Assembly (NCBI GenBank): GCA_009996515.1
Contig: JAACZV010000007.1
Span: 126,017-190,016 of the forward strand
Origin: Comamonadaceae bacterium
GTDB lineage: Bacteria > Pseudomonadota > Gammaproteobacteria > Burkholderiales > Burkholderiaceae_C
Direction: 5' to 3'
DNA: 64,000 nucleotides
Shown: one piece after another, positions 40,392-48,954 of the stretch
How the letters are laid out: each line of letters opens with the position of its first letter
Position numbering within the stretch: the first letter of the stretch is position 1
The notes under the pieces: generated by a model
Seen by the model: only the letters and a program-made list of their open reading frames with translations
What the model was told of the DNA's origin: nothing
Databases searched by the model: none
Position numbers and translations under genes: made by a program

Positions 40392-41024
40392 CTACCTTAG
40401 TGTGTAGCCGCGTCCGTCCATGCAGGCCTCGACGGCGCGGTTGAACACGCTGGCGTCGGCCTGCGCATTGGGCTGGGTGGTGGCCCAGCGGTTGCAGTCG
40501 CGGCGGTCGTTCTCCTGCTGCTCGGGCGACTGCCCCATGCGCGGGTAGATGACGGGATCGGCCCGCGGCGCGGGCGGCGGCGGGGCCGGCACGACCTGGG
40601 CCGTGGCGGCCTCGGGCGGCGGCGCGACGACGGCATAGCCGTCGGGCACCGGCCGGTAGTACACGCCGTTGGCGTAGTAGTAGGGCAGGCCGCCCAGCGT
40701 CAGCGTCACATAGGCCGGCGGCAGCAGCGGGATGACCAGGCCCACCGGCGGCAGCACGACGCGGAAGCTAGAGCCGTAGGGGCGGTACCAGACGCCGCCG
40801 TGGAACCAGTAGCGGCCGGGCCCGGCGCCGACGCCCACGGCGCCATAGGGCACGCGCGGCGCCACGTAGCCGGGCGCGGGGTAGTAGTGGTCGTGGTGGT
40901 AGCGGCCGTCGAACACCATGCCGATGTTGGCGCGGACGCGCACGTCGGCATGGGCGGCGGGCGCGCCCAGCGCGGCGCTCAAGGTCAGCAGCGCCGCGGC
41001 ACAGGAGTGGAGCAAGGTCTTCAT
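40392..41024 (-). CDS. Secreted Tyr/Pro-rich protein, DUF6515-like
   Basis: A 210-residue protein with a signal peptide (MKTLLHSCAAALLTLSAALG, cleavage near AHAD). The mature part is rich in Tyr, Gly and Pro, with WFHGGVWYRPYG, VVLPPVGLVIPLLPP and LPYYYANGVYYRPVPDGYAV, the pattern of DUF6515-type proteins whose function is unknown. A C-terminal helical part carries two Cys (RRDCNRW, VEACMDG), possibly a disulfide. Probably periplasmic or outer-membrane attached. Its stop lies at the edge of a dispersed repeat. Confidence 0.8.
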   Translation of the reverse strand: MKTLLHSCAAALLTLSAALGAPAAHADVRVRANIGMVFDGRYHHDHYYPAPGYVAPRVPYGAVGVGAGPGRYWFHGGVWYRPYGSSFRVVLPPVGLVIPLLPPAYVTLTLGGLPYYYANGVYYRPVPDGYAVVAPPPEAATAQVVPAPPPPAPRADPVIYPRMGQSPEQQENDRRDCNRWATTQPNAQADASVFNRAVEACMDGRGYTLR

Positions 41025-41143
41025 GATCTTCAGCCGTGAAGCCGGGGGAATTTGCCAACGCCTGCAGCCTCGCGCGCGTGGACTGCGGCGGCATTGCGGC
41101 AACGTAAAGTTCGCCGCCTCAACCGCCGCCAGGCCGCCACGCC

Positions 41144-41770
41144 ATGATCGAACTGCACTACTACCCCAGCAACGCCAGCTTCGCCCCGCACCTGCTGCTC
41201 GAGGAAATGGGCGTCCCTTACCGGCTGCGCGAGGTGGACCGCGCCAACCACGAGCACAAGTCGCCGGCCTACCTCCGGCTCAACCCCAATGGCCTGATCC
41301 CCGTGCTGGTGGACGGCGACCTCGTGCTCTACGAGACGGCCGCCATCCTGATGCACCTGGCCGACTGCCACCCGGGCTTCTGCCCCGCACCCGGCACGCC
41401 CGAGCGGGCCCAGTACTACAAGTGGATGGTGTGGCTGACCAACACGCTGCAGGCCATGCTCATCCACTACTTCTACCCCGAGCGCATGGCCGCCGACGCG
41501 GCCGACGTGAAGGCCCACGCCGAGGCCCGCATCGCGCCCATGCTGGACCAGCTGGACGCCGAGCTGGCCCGCCACGGCGGCCCCTGGCTGCTGGGCCAGC
41601 AGTACACGGCCGTCGACCCGCTGGCCTTCATGCTGTGCCGCTGGACCCGCATGCAGGCCAACCCGGCCAGGACGCGCCCGGCGCTGGGCGCCTACCTGCA
41701 GCGCGTGTTGGAGCGCCCGGCCACGCAGCGCGCGGTGGCCACGGAGAAGCTGCAGGCGCCGATCTTCTGA
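41144..41770 (+). CDS. Glutathione S-transferase family protein
   Basis: A 208-residue GST. The N-terminal thioredoxin-like domain (IELHYYPSNASFAPHLLLEE) has the beta-class-like Ser/Asn region, then LNPNGLIPVLVDG with cis-Pro and YETAAILMHLAD for gamma-glutamyl binding; the all-helical domain follows. It is convergent with a second GST gene 13 bp away, but the two sequences are only distantly alike, so this is not a recent tandem duplication. Confidence 0.9.
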   Translation: MIELHYYPSNASFAPHLLLEEMGVPYRLREVDRANHEHKSPAYLRLNPNGLIPVLVDGDLVLYETAAILMHLADCHPGFCPAPGTPERAQYYKWMVWLTNTLQAMLIHYFYPERMAADAADVKAHAEARIAPMLDQLDAELARHGGPWLLGQQYTAVDPLAFMLCRWTRMQANPARTRPALGAYLQRVLERPATQRAVATEKLQAPIF

Positions 41771-41783
41771 GGCCGCCCGGCCC

Positions 41784-42404
41784 TCAGGGCCAGTGGCGCT
41801 GGAAAACGGCGGCCACCTCCGGGTGCTGCTCCACACGCTGCAGCTGGGCGAGAAAGCTGGGGCGCTCGGCCTGCAACATGGCCCGCGTGCCCGACCACTT
41901 GGACACCACGGTCGCCAGCAGCTCCAGCGCGCCCGGCGATCCGGCGTCGAAGCCGATCTCGAACTGGTCGGCGAACAGCCGCCAGTGCTCGTGCAGCCGC
42001 GCCCGCGTGCCGGCGCGGATCTGCGCCTTCATCGCGTCGTCGCAGGGCTCGCACCAGCGCTCCGGGTAGTCGATGACGCTGATGGCCGCGTAGCAGTTGG
42101 CGGCGATGTAGACCAGGCCGCGCAGCACCCGCGCCCGCGCGCCCGCGTCGGCGGGCAGCAGCACGCCCGGCGGCACCGTCAGGCCCAGGTGGATGAGGAT
42201 GGCCGCGCTTTCCGTCAGCACCATGCCGTCCTTGAGCACCAGCGTCGGGATCTGGCCCAGCGGGTTCACGCGCAGCAGCGCGTCCCGCCCCGGGCCGGGG
42301 TTCCAGGACGCGGCATCGACGCCGGTGTAGGCCAGGCCGGCGCGCGCCAGCGCCGCCTCGATGGCCGCAGAACCCGAGCCCTTGCTACCGTACAAGGTCA
42401 ACAT
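41784..42404 (-). CDS. Glutathione S-transferase family protein
   Basis: A 206-residue GST-fold protein beginning MLTLYGSKGSGSAAIEAALA, with VNPLGQIPTLVLKDG and TESAAILIHLG. The GSGSA active-site region places it near the GstA-like or fungal-type branch. The frame is open far upstream, but the start is fixed by the family opening. It diverges from the small gene at 42447. Substrate unknown. Confidence 0.88.
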   Translation of the reverse strand: MLTLYGSKGSGSAAIEAALARAGLAYTGVDAASWNPGPGRDALLRVNPLGQIPTLVLKDGMVLTESAAILIHLGLTVPPGVLLPADAGARARVLRGLVYIAANCYAAISVIDYPERWCEPCDDAMKAQIRAGTRARLHEHWRLFADQFEIGFDAGSPGALELLATVVSKWSGTRAMLQAERPSFLAQLQRVEQHPEVAAVFQRHWP

Positions 42405-42446
42405 CGCCGTGACTCCTTCGTTGAGCGTGCAAAATCGTCGCACATC

Positions 42447-42926
42447 ATGAACGCCGGCCCCGCCCTGCCCCCGTCGCGCCGCCCCCGCCGCGTGACCAGC
42501 TTCGGCCGCGTCAGCGTGGGCGTGCACGGCCGCGTGATGCTGTCCATCGCCGAGGGGCCGTTCGACGCCGAGCTGATGGCCGCCACGCGGCGGGCCATCG
42601 CGCTGGCCGGCAAGCGCCTGCCGGCCGACCGCCGCTTCGGCGACCTGCTGGAGATACGCGGCAGCCTGCAGATGGACGCCGCCGCGCTGGACGCCTTGCG
42701 CACCAGCATCGACAGCTTCGCCTCGCGCGGCCTGGTCGCCATCTCCACCGTCTTCCTCGTGCGGCCCGGCATCCCGGGCATCGAGCGCCTGCCGGCGATG
42801 ATGGACATCTGGCGGGCCAGCCGGCCGGTGCGCCGCGCCGACAGCTTCGAGGCCGCCTGGGCGCTGGTCAATGCCGACCTCGCCGCGGCCGGCCTGCCCA
42901 CGCAGGCGCCGCCGGTGCGGCCCTGA
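42447..42926 (+). CDS. Hypothetical cytosolic protein, STAS/SpoIIAA-like pattern
   Basis: A 159-residue protein without signal peptide or membrane helix. The alternation of strands and helices (VSVGVHGRVMLSIAEGPF, RFGDLLEIRGSLQMDAAALD, LVAISTVFLVRPGIPGIE) looks like a STAS/SpoIIAA-like fold often found in proteobacterial proteins that read cell-to-cell history or bind lipid, but no signature residue allows a firm family call. It starts 42 bp from a divergent GST gene and is convergent with the amidase gene. Treated as real because of its codon pattern and fit in the gap. Confidence 0.6.
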   Translation: MNAGPALPPSRRPRRVTSFGRVSVGVHGRVMLSIAEGPFDAELMAATRRAIALAGKRLPADRRFGDLLEIRGSLQMDAAALDALRTSIDSFASRGLVAISTVFLVRPGIPGIERLPAMMDIWRASRPVRRADSFEAAWALVNADLAAAGLPTQAPPVRP

Positions 42927-42943
42927 AGACGCTCCAGTGATCC

Positions 42944-44332
42944 TCAGGCCGGCCAGGCGCGCTGGGCCGGGCGCAACTGCTCCCAGGCCGCGCCCAGCGC
43001 CAGCACGCCGGCATCGTCGAAGCGGCGGCCGATGATCTGCAGGCCAATGGGCAGGGGCTGCAGGCCGGCCGATGTGTAGCCCGCGTTGATCGCCAGCGCC
43101 GGCTGCTCGCTCATGTTGAACGGCAGCGTGAAGGCGATGTGCTCGAAGGGCCGCGCCGGGTCGTGCAGCGGGCTGGCGAGATGCGCCGGGTAGGCCGGCA
43201 TGGGCGCCACCGGCGACAGCACGAAGTCGAACGGCTCGCAAGCCGCGTTGGCGGCCTCGCGCAGCGCCTGCATCTGGCCGTAGCCGCGGAACACCGTGGC
43301 GCCGTCATAGCCGGCCGCGGGCGCGACCCAGTCGAGGATGTAGGGCAGCACCCGCGCGCGGCGCTCGGGCGCCAGGGCCGAGATGTCCAGCCAGGAGCGC
43401 ATGCGCCAGAAGCGGTCGATGCCGTCGGCCATCTCGCGCGTCGTGAAGGGCTGCAGCGGCTCGACCACCGCGCCGGCCTGCTCGAAGGCGCGCGCCGCGG
43501 CCGTGATGGCGGCGGCCACCTCGGGCCGCACCGCCTCGCCCCAGCCCGCGTCCAGCAGCAGGCCCAGGCGCAGGCCGCGCAAGGCCAGCGCGCGCGGCGC
43601 GAAGCTGCCAGGCTGCAGCGGGGGCAGCTGGGTCGGGTCGCGGGCGTCGGGCTGGGCCAGCACGGCCAGCATCAGCGCCGCGTCGGCCACCGTGCGCGTC
43701 AACGGCCCGGCGACGCGGCCGGCATAGCCCGGCTTGATGGGCACGCGGCCATGGCTGGGCTTGAGGCCCACCAGGCCGCACCAGCCGGCCGGCAGCCGGA
43801 TGGAGCCGCCGATGTCGGTGCCCAGATGCAGCGGGCCGTAGCCGGCCGCGGCCGCCGCGGCGGCGCCGGCGCTCGAACCGCCCGGCGTCAGGCGCGTGTC
43901 CCAGGGGTTGCGCGCCGGCTCGGCATGGAGGCTGGACAGGCCCGAACTCAGCATGCCGTAGTCCGGCATGGTGGTGCGCGCCCAGGCAATGGCGCCGGCC
44001 TCGCGCAGCCGCGCGGCGGGCGGGGCCTCGAAGTCGGCGACCGCGTCGGCGGCCGTCGCGGCCGTGCCCAGGCGGTAGGCCACGCCGGGCTGGGCGATGT
44101 TCTCCTTCAGCGTGACCGGCACGCCGTCCAGCGCCGCCGCCGTGCCGGCCCGCCAGCGCGCCTCGCTGGCGCGCGCGGCGGCCAGTGCGACGTCGGCGTC
44201 CACGGCGCACAGCGCATGCAGCTGGCCCTCGCGCCGGCGGGCCTGGTCCAGCACGGCCCGCATGACCTCCACCGGCGACAGCGCGCCCGCACGGTAGGCG
44301 GCCAGCAGCTCGGCCGCGCCGAGGTGGATCAT
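42944..44332 (-). CDS. Amidase signature family enzyme
   Basis: A 462-residue amidase with the Ser-cisSer-Lys triad: Lys in VPVTLKENIA, the cis-Ser and nucleophile Ser in TPGGSSAGAAAAAAA and LGTDIGGSIRLPA. Family relatives include AtzF, GatA and aryl-acylamidases; no GatB/GatC partner is present, so a small-molecule amide hydrolase is more likely than the tRNA amidotransferase. Its ATG overlaps the stop of the peroxiredoxin gene by four bases, so the two are co-translated. Confidence 0.9.
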   Translation of the reverse strand: MIHLGAAELLAAYRAGALSPVEVMRAVLDQARRREGQLHALCAVDADVALAAARASEARWRAGTAAALDGVPVTLKENIAQPGVAYRLGTAATAADAVADFEAPPAARLREAGAIAWARTTMPDYGMLSSGLSSLHAEPARNPWDTRLTPGGSSAGAAAAAAAGYGPLHLGTDIGGSIRLPAGWCGLVGLKPSHGRVPIKPGYAGRVAGPLTRTVADAALMLAVLAQPDARDPTQLPPLQPGSFAPRALALRGLRLGLLLDAGWGEAVRPEVAAAITAAARAFEQAGAVVEPLQPFTTREMADGIDRFWRMRSWLDISALAPERRARVLPYILDWVAPAAGYDGATVFRGYGQMQALREAANAACEPFDFVLSPVAPMPAYPAHLASPLHDPARPFEHIAFTLPFNMSEQPALAINAGYTSAGLQPLPIGLQIIGRRFDDAGVLALGAAWEQLRPAQRAWPA

Positions 44333-44865
44333 TTCTTCAGCCGCTCGGCGGCCTTGAGCATCGCGTCGATGTGGCCGTCGGGGTTCATGCTGGCGTGCAC
44401 GGCGGCCACCTTGCCGTCGGGGGCGATCAGGTAGGACACGCGGTCGGCCATGGTGCCGGGCACCAGCTTCAGCGCCACGTCGTAGTCCTTGATGACCTTG
44501 CCGCCCGCGTCGGCCGCGACGGCGAACTTGTTGCGGCAGGCCTCGACGCTGAACTTCTTCAGCGTGTCGATGTCGTCGTTGGACATGCCGATGACGGTGG
44601 TGCCCAGCGCCTTGAACCTGTCGGTCGCCTCGGCGAACTGGTGCGCCTCGACGGTGCAGCCGCTGGTGAAGGCCTTGGGATAGAAGTACAGCACCACCGG
44701 CCCCTGCTTCAGGGCCTCGGCGAGGCGGAACTTGAAGGGCTGGCCACCCACCGCCGCATCGGCGCTGAAGTCGGGCGCCTGGGCACCGACTTTGAGGGCG
44801 GCCTGGGCCGGCAGGGTGGCCAGCAGCGCCAGGGCGGCCAGCAGGGGGGCGATTCGCGACGACAT
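44329..44865 (-). CDS. Periplasmic BCP/PrxQ-type peroxiredoxin
   Basis: A 178-residue thiol peroxidase with a signal peptide (MSSRIAPLLAALALLATLPA, cleavage near AQA). The peroxidatic Cys lies in KAFTSGCTVEAHQF; a further Cys in VEACRNKFAV could be the resolving residue. Reduces peroxides, probably in the periplasm. It is first in a two-gene unit with an amidase, an unusual pairing with no evident metabolic link. Confidence 0.9.
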   Translation of the reverse strand: MSSRIAPLLAALALLATLPAQAALKVGAQAPDFSADAAVGGQPFKFRLAEALKQGPVVLYFYPKAFTSGCTVEAHQFAEATDRFKALGTTVIGMSNDDIDTLKKFSVEACRNKFAVAADAGGKVIKDYDVALKLVPGTMADRVSYLIAPDGKVAAVHASMNPDGHIDAMLKAAERLKK

Positions 44866-44960
44866 AACGACTCCGGGAAGTGAACAGTCACGGCATCCGG
44901 CGCGGTTGCGGGCCGGATTGGACCTAGTATCCGCCGCGTCGCAAACCGGGGTGTTTTCCC

Positions 44961-45830
44961 ATGATTTCTGTTTCCCGCTGCCGCGTGACGGCGCTGCTGC
45001 CCCTGGCCCTGCTCGCCGGCTGCGGCGGCGTCGGCCGCGATATCGGTGAGGCCTTCGGCGAGGCCGTTGGCGAGGGCCTCAGCTGCGGCATCCTCAACTG
45101 CACGGAATCCGCCACGCTGAACGTCGACGAGATCAGTCCCCGCATCACGGCGACGCAGGTGGACGCCAGCCGCACGGTCGCCATCGAGGCCTCGCTGGGC
45201 AAGTCGGCCAACCTGCTGACCACCGTGCTCATCGCACCCAACGAGCGCCTGACGGCCGGCGTCGACGGCGGCGCCGAGGTCGCCATGGACAACCCCGACG
45301 GCCGCCGCTACGGCTTCAGCGCCAGCCTGGCCAGCAGCAGCGCCCAGCCGGTCGTGCGCGTGGTGTTCACCCGCGCCGGCATGCGCCATGTCAGCGAGGT
45401 GACGCTGCCCGCCGCGTTCTCGGTGCTGCAGCCCACCGGCCAGCCCGGCATGACGCGCGGCGGCGCCGCGCTGCCGGTGCGCCTGAGCCTGGCCAGCAGC
45501 GGCGATGCCGGCGCCAGCGCGAGCGGCACTTGCAGCCGCACGGACGGCAGCAGCTTCGCCGTCAAGGGCGCGGGCCTGAATGCCGTCGCGGAAACCGGCG
45601 TGGCCGGCGGCTACCGCCTGGAGCCGGCGGCCGTGGACACCGCGCTGAATGCGGCCAGCCGCAGCGCCAACAACGGCAACGTCGGCACGCCGGCGGTCGC
45701 GCAGTGCCAGCTGACCGTGGCCTGGACGCGCAGCAGCCGGGGCAGCGTCGCGGCGACGATGAACGGCCACGGCAGCATCACCGGCCTGCGCCAGGCCAGC
45801 CACCCGCTGGCCTACGACGCGCGCTCCTGA
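44961..45830 (+). CDS. Hypothetical lipoprotein
   Basis: A 289-residue protein with a lipoprotein signal: lipobox LLAG-C at about residue 21 (ALLPLALLAGCGG). The mature part is mostly beta-type, rich in Ser, Ala and Gly, with a few Cys (LSCGILNC, GTCSRTD, AQCQLTV) that could pair. No family recognised. Its 3' end overlaps the convergent bufC gene by 19 bases. It diverges from the peroxiredoxin gene. Confidence 0.75.
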   Translation: MISVSRCRVTALLPLALLAGCGGVGRDIGEAFGEAVGEGLSCGILNCTESATLNVDEISPRITATQVDASRTVAIEASLGKSANLLTTVLIAPNERLTAGVDGGAEVAMDNPDGRRYGFSASLASSSAQPVVRVVFTRAGMRHVSEVTLPAAFSVLQPTGQPGMTRGGAALPVRLSLASSGDAGASASGTCSRTDGSSFAVKGAGLNAVAETGVAGGYRLEPAAVDTALNAASRSANNGNVGTPAVAQCQLTVAWTRSSRGSVAATMNGHGSITGLRQASHPLAYDARS

Positions 45831-46597
45831 AGCAGGCCGTCGGCCAGCCAGCGCTGCAGCAGGCCAACGACGGCCGGCGCGGCGGCCTCGGCATCGGCCA
45901 GTTGGGCCGCAGCGCACTCGCACAGCCGCGCGAACGTCGCCCCCTCGGCCACGCCGGCCAGCAGCGCGGCCTCCAGCGGCTCCAGCGAGCGCCAGCGGGT
46001 CTCCAGGCCCTGGCGCCAGGCCAGCAGCACATGGGCATGCGGCAGCGGCTCCGGCAGCACGGGCTGGGCCACGCCGGACTCGGGCGCCCACTCGCGCAGC
46101 ACGCGCCAGGCCGGCTCGATGGCATGGGCCAGCACCACGCGCTGCACGCTGGGCTGCAGCCGCAGCACCAGGCCGGCCCAGTCGTCCGGGCCCAGCGCGG
46201 CCAGCGTCGCGCCGGCCAGCGGCGGCGCGTCGGCGGCGTCGAAGGTCCCGCGCAGCGCCCAGTCCATGCGGGCGAAGTCGACCAGGCTGGCATGCGGCAC
46301 CAGCGCGGCGTCGGCCCCGGCCATGAAGTCGGCCAGCTCGTGGCCGAACCAGCGGATGGACGGCTGCCGGCTGGGCCGCGCGGCCAGATAGGCGCGGCCC
46401 AGCGCGTCGAAGCCCGCGTCGCCCAGCGCCCGGGCCAGCACCGTGTAGTTGTCGGCCAGCGCGGCGACCAGGCGGGCGCGGTAGGCGTGGCGGTAGACGG
46501 CCAGGCCGGCCTCGAAGTCGCCGGCCAGCAGGCCGTCGGCCGCGGCGCCGTCGCGGATGGCGGCGGCCAGGCGCCGCTGCAGCTCGCCGGTGCTCAT
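45812..46597 (-). CDS. bufC: BufC/HvfC-type RiPP partner protein (DUF2063)
   Basis: A 261-residue protein of the DUF2063 family, the recognition partner that presents the precursor peptide to the MNIO enzyme in bufferin/HvfABC systems. The N-terminal domain contains [20 protein letters not shown], then HELADFMAG, typical of the family; the C-terminal part is a helical wHTH-like region. It overlaps bufB by four bases (ATGA) and is the last gene of the bufA-bufB-bufC set. Confidence 0.88.
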   Translation of the reverse strand: MSTGELQRRLAAAIRDGAAADGLLAGDFEAGLAVYRHAYRARLVAALADNYTVLARALGDAGFDALGRAYLAARPSRQPSIRWFGHELADFMAGADAALVPHASLVDFARMDWALRGTFDAADAPPLAGATLAALGPDDWAGLVLRLQPSVQRVVLAHAIEPAWRVLREWAPESGVAQPVLPEPLPHAHVLLAWRQGLETRWRSLEPLEAALLAGVAEGATFARLCECAAAQLADAEAAAPAVVGLLQRWLADGLLQERAS

Positions 46598-47424
46598 GAC
46601 CGGAGCACCTGGCCGGCCAGCCGGCGCGCCACCGCCAGCTCGGCCAGCAGCTCGGGCAGCGGCGGGATGCGGTCGTCGCGCTCGATCATGGCCGGCACGG
46701 CGCCGAAGCGCTGCACCGCATGCCGGTACAGCGCCCAGACCTCGTCGCGCACCGGGTGGTCGTGGGTGTCGATGACGAGGTCGCCGCGGTCCTCGTGGCC
46801 GGCGAGGTGGATCTGGCGCACGGGTTCGACGGGCATCGCGTCCAGGTAGGCGACGGGATCGAAGCCGTGGTTGCGGCCGCTGACGTAGACGTTGTTCACG
46901 TCCAGCAGCAGTTGCGCGCCGCTGCGTTGCAGCAGTTGCGCGATGAAATCCCATTCCGTCATCTCGTCGGCCGCGAAGCGCACATAGCTGGACACGTTCT
47001 CCAGCAGCAGCGGCCGGCCGAGGACGTCCTGGGCCTGGCCGATGCGCGCGGCCACATGGTCCAGCGCCGCGCGCGTCAGCGGCACGGGCAGCAGGTCGTG
47101 CAGCTGGCTGTGGGCGTCGGCGCTCCAGCACAGATGGTCGGACACCCAGCCGGGCTCCAGCCGGTCGGCGAGGCGGCGCAGCGCGCGCAGATGGCCGAGG
47201 TCCAGCGGCGCCGGCCCGGCGATGGACAGCGACACGCCGTGCATGACCAGCGGGTAGTCCGCCCGTATGCGCTCCAGATGCGCCAGCGGCGGGCCGCCGG
47301 GCACCAGGTAGTTCTCCGCAATGATCTCCAGCCAGTCCGGCCGCAGCGCGGCATCCACGCCGGCCTCGAAGGCGGCGTAATGCTCCACGCGCAGGCCCAG
47401 GCCGAAGCCTTGGATTCGGGTCAT
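46594..47424 (-). CDS. bufB: MNIO-family RiPP maturation enzyme BufB/HvfB (DUF692)
   Basis: A 276-residue multinuclear non-heme iron oxidative enzyme with a TIM-barrel fold. Characteristic ligand segments are in order: [70 protein letters not shown] and PAMIERDD. Known relatives modify cysteines of their precursor into oxazolone-thioamide or thiooxazole groups that bind copper. The substrate is the bufA peptide 124 bp upstream. Start set at [12 protein letters not shown], the family opening. Confidence 0.93.
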   Translation of the reverse strand: MTRIQGFGLGLRVEHYAAFEAGVDAALRPDWLEIIAENYLVPGGPPLAHLERIRADYPLVMHGVSLSIAGPAPLDLGHLRALRRLADRLEPGWVSDHLCWSADAHSQLHDLLPVPLTRAALDHVAARIGQAQDVLGRPLLLENVSSYVRFAADEMTEWDFIAQLLQRSGAQLLLDVNNVYVSGRNHGFDPVAYLDAMPVEPVRQIHLAGHEDRGDLVIDTHDHPVRDEVWALYRHAVQRFGAVPAMIERDDRIPPLPELLAELAVARRLAGQVLRS

Positions 47425-47494
47425 AGGCAGAAAGCGAACGGCGCGGCACGCAGGTGCTCGCGCCCCATCCAGCGGCACCGGCGGAACCGGCTTG

Positions 47495-47552
47495 GCCGGG
47501 CCGCCTGGTGCGCCCCCTGGGGGGCCGGCGTCAGCCGGTAGGGGGGGACTAC
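47495..47552. repeat. Cluster of GC-rich hairpins between bufA and bufB
   Basis: The gap contains CCCCCTGGGGG and CCGGC/GCCGG inverted repeats side by side, a type of intergenic repeat common in Burkholderiales. Only one copy occurs in this window. It could attenuate transcription so that the precursor is made in excess over BufB/BufC. Confidence 0.5.
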
Positions 47553-47806
47553 TTCTCCACCTTCCCCCCCGCCTTGGTGCATTCGTCGGCGCTTGCCTTG
47601 CTGACCCAGCCCTGGCCCTTGCAGCCGTTCTGGCCCTTGCAGTCATTTTTGGCCGTCTTGCACTCGGACGTGCCCTTGCAGCTGTTGATGCCCGAGCACT
47701 TGACCATGCCGTCCGCCGCCGTCGCGGTGGTGGGGAAGGCGGTGGTGGCGAACAGGGCGGCGGCCGCGGCGGCAATGCCCAGGCCGTTCTTCAGGGATGT
47801 GTTCAT
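47549..47806 (-). CDS. bufA: Bufferin-like RiPP precursor BufA
   Basis: An 85-residue precursor with a signal peptide (about residues 1-31, ending TATAAD) and a mature part with six cysteines at positions 37, 43, 49, 56, 62 and 76, in [26 protein letters not shown] and DECTKAGG. This Cys spacing is that of bufferin-type precursors, which after modification by the MNIO enzyme chelate copper in the periplasm. GGAG precedes the ATG. Start moved 12 codons in from the first open codon because the signal peptide begins at MNTSLKN. Confidence 0.88.
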   Translation of the reverse strand: MNTSLKNGLGIAAAAAALFATTAFPTTATAADGMVKCSGINSCKGTSECKTAKNDCKGQNGCKGQGWVSKASADECTKAGGKVEK

Positions 47807-48072
47807 GCGAGTCTCCGCAAGGGGTTGAGGTGGGGTATCCACACAGGCCGGTCCGGCGCTGATGCGGGGCCGGCTTGTCAGCCTGCGTCGCCAGCACTGG
47901 CCCAGTCCTTACAGCGCGCCGGCGGGCGGCCAGTCTGCGCCCGCCGGCGCCGCTTTGCCCATCCCCACCTCCGGCCTGTGATTACCTGCCGTTATGGCCT
48001 CATTGGCGCGCGGCATCCTTGGCGGGTCGGGGGCGAGCTAGAGTGCGGCGGCTTGATCGCGCCCCATTTCCC

Positions 48073-48954
48073 ATGCTGAACACCGAAACCCCGAGCACCC
48101 GCCACCCCGACCTGGACCGCTACGCCACGCCGGCCCTGCTGGAAGCCTTCATCGACGACCAGAACGCCGCCGTCGCCGCCGTCAAGGCCGCCGCGCCCCA
48201 GCTGGCCGCGGCCGTGGACGCCGCGCTGCCGCGCATCCGCGCCGGCGGCCGGCTGCTGTATGCGGGCGCCGGCACCTCCGGCCGCCTGGGCGTGCTGGAC
48301 AGCGTGGAGCTCTACCCCACCTTCTCCTGGCCGCGCGAGCGCGCCGTGGCCGTGCTGGCCGGCGGCGAGAGCGCGATGTTCGTCGCCGTGGAAGGCGCCG
48401 AGGACGACCGCGCGCAGGGCGCAGCCGACGTCGCCGCGCTGAAGCCCGGCCCCAACGACGTGCTGCTGGCGCTGGCCGCATCCGGCGGCACGCCCTATGT
48501 GCTGGGCGCCATCGAGGCCGCGCGCGCGGCCGGCGCGCTGGCCGTGGGCTTCGCGAACAACCCGAATGCGCCCGTCACGCAGGCCGCCGACATCGGCGTC
48601 ACGCTGGACACCGGCGCCGAGGTCATCTCCGGCAGCACGCGGCTGAAGGCCGGCACCTCGCAGAAGATCGCGCTGAACAGCTTCTCGTCGGCGCTGATGG
48701 TCAAGCTGAACAAGGTCTACGGCAACCTGATGGTGGACCTGAAGGCCACCAACGCCAAGCTGGTGCGCCGCGCGCTGGCGCTGACGGTGCGCGCCTCGGG
48801 CGCCGCCGAGGACGACGCCAAGGCGGCGCTGGCCGCCTGCGACAACCATGTGAAGACCGCGCTGGTCATGCTCAAGCGCGGCGTGGACGCCGCTGCGGCG
48901 CGCAGCCTGCTGGACGCCGCCGACGGCAGCGTCAGCCGCGCGCTCGCCTCATGA
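48073..48954 (+). CDS. murQ: N-acetylmuramic acid 6-phosphate etherase
   Basis: Cleaves the lactyl ether of MurNAc-6-P, giving GlcNAc-6-P and lactate, a key step of cell-wall recycling. The 293-residue SIS-domain product carries YAGAGTSGRLGVLDSVEL, AASGGTPYVLGAIEAA and ISGSTRLKAGTSQKIALN, all signature segments. First gene of a tightly overlapping operon with an AmpG-like permease, a NagX-like protein and a glycosidase-like lipoprotein. The frame is open upstream; MLNTETPSTR is chosen by family opening. Divergent from bufA. Confidence 0.95.
   Translation: MLNTETPSTRHPDLDRYATPALLEAFIDDQNAAVAAVKAAAPQLAAAVDAALPRIRAGGRLLYAGAGTSGRLGVLDSVELYPTFSWPRERAVAVLAGGESAMFVAVEGAEDDRAQGAADVAALKPGPNDVLLALAASGGTPYVLGAIEAARAAGALAVGFANNPNAPVTQAADIGVTLDTGAEVISGSTRLKAGTSQKIALNSFSSALMVKLNKVYGNLMVDLKATNAKLVRRALALTVRASGAAEDDAKAALAACDNHVKTALVMLKRGVDAAAARSLLDAADGSVSRALAS

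Noticed and set aside
41144..42404. Tandem duplication of GST genes
   Set aside because: The two GSTs are convergent and differ throughout, sharing only fold-level motifs.
47495..47552. CRISPR or tandem repeat in the bufA-bufB gap
   Set aside because: The repeats are adjacent hairpins without regular spacing or spacers; no CRISPR array was seen anywhere.
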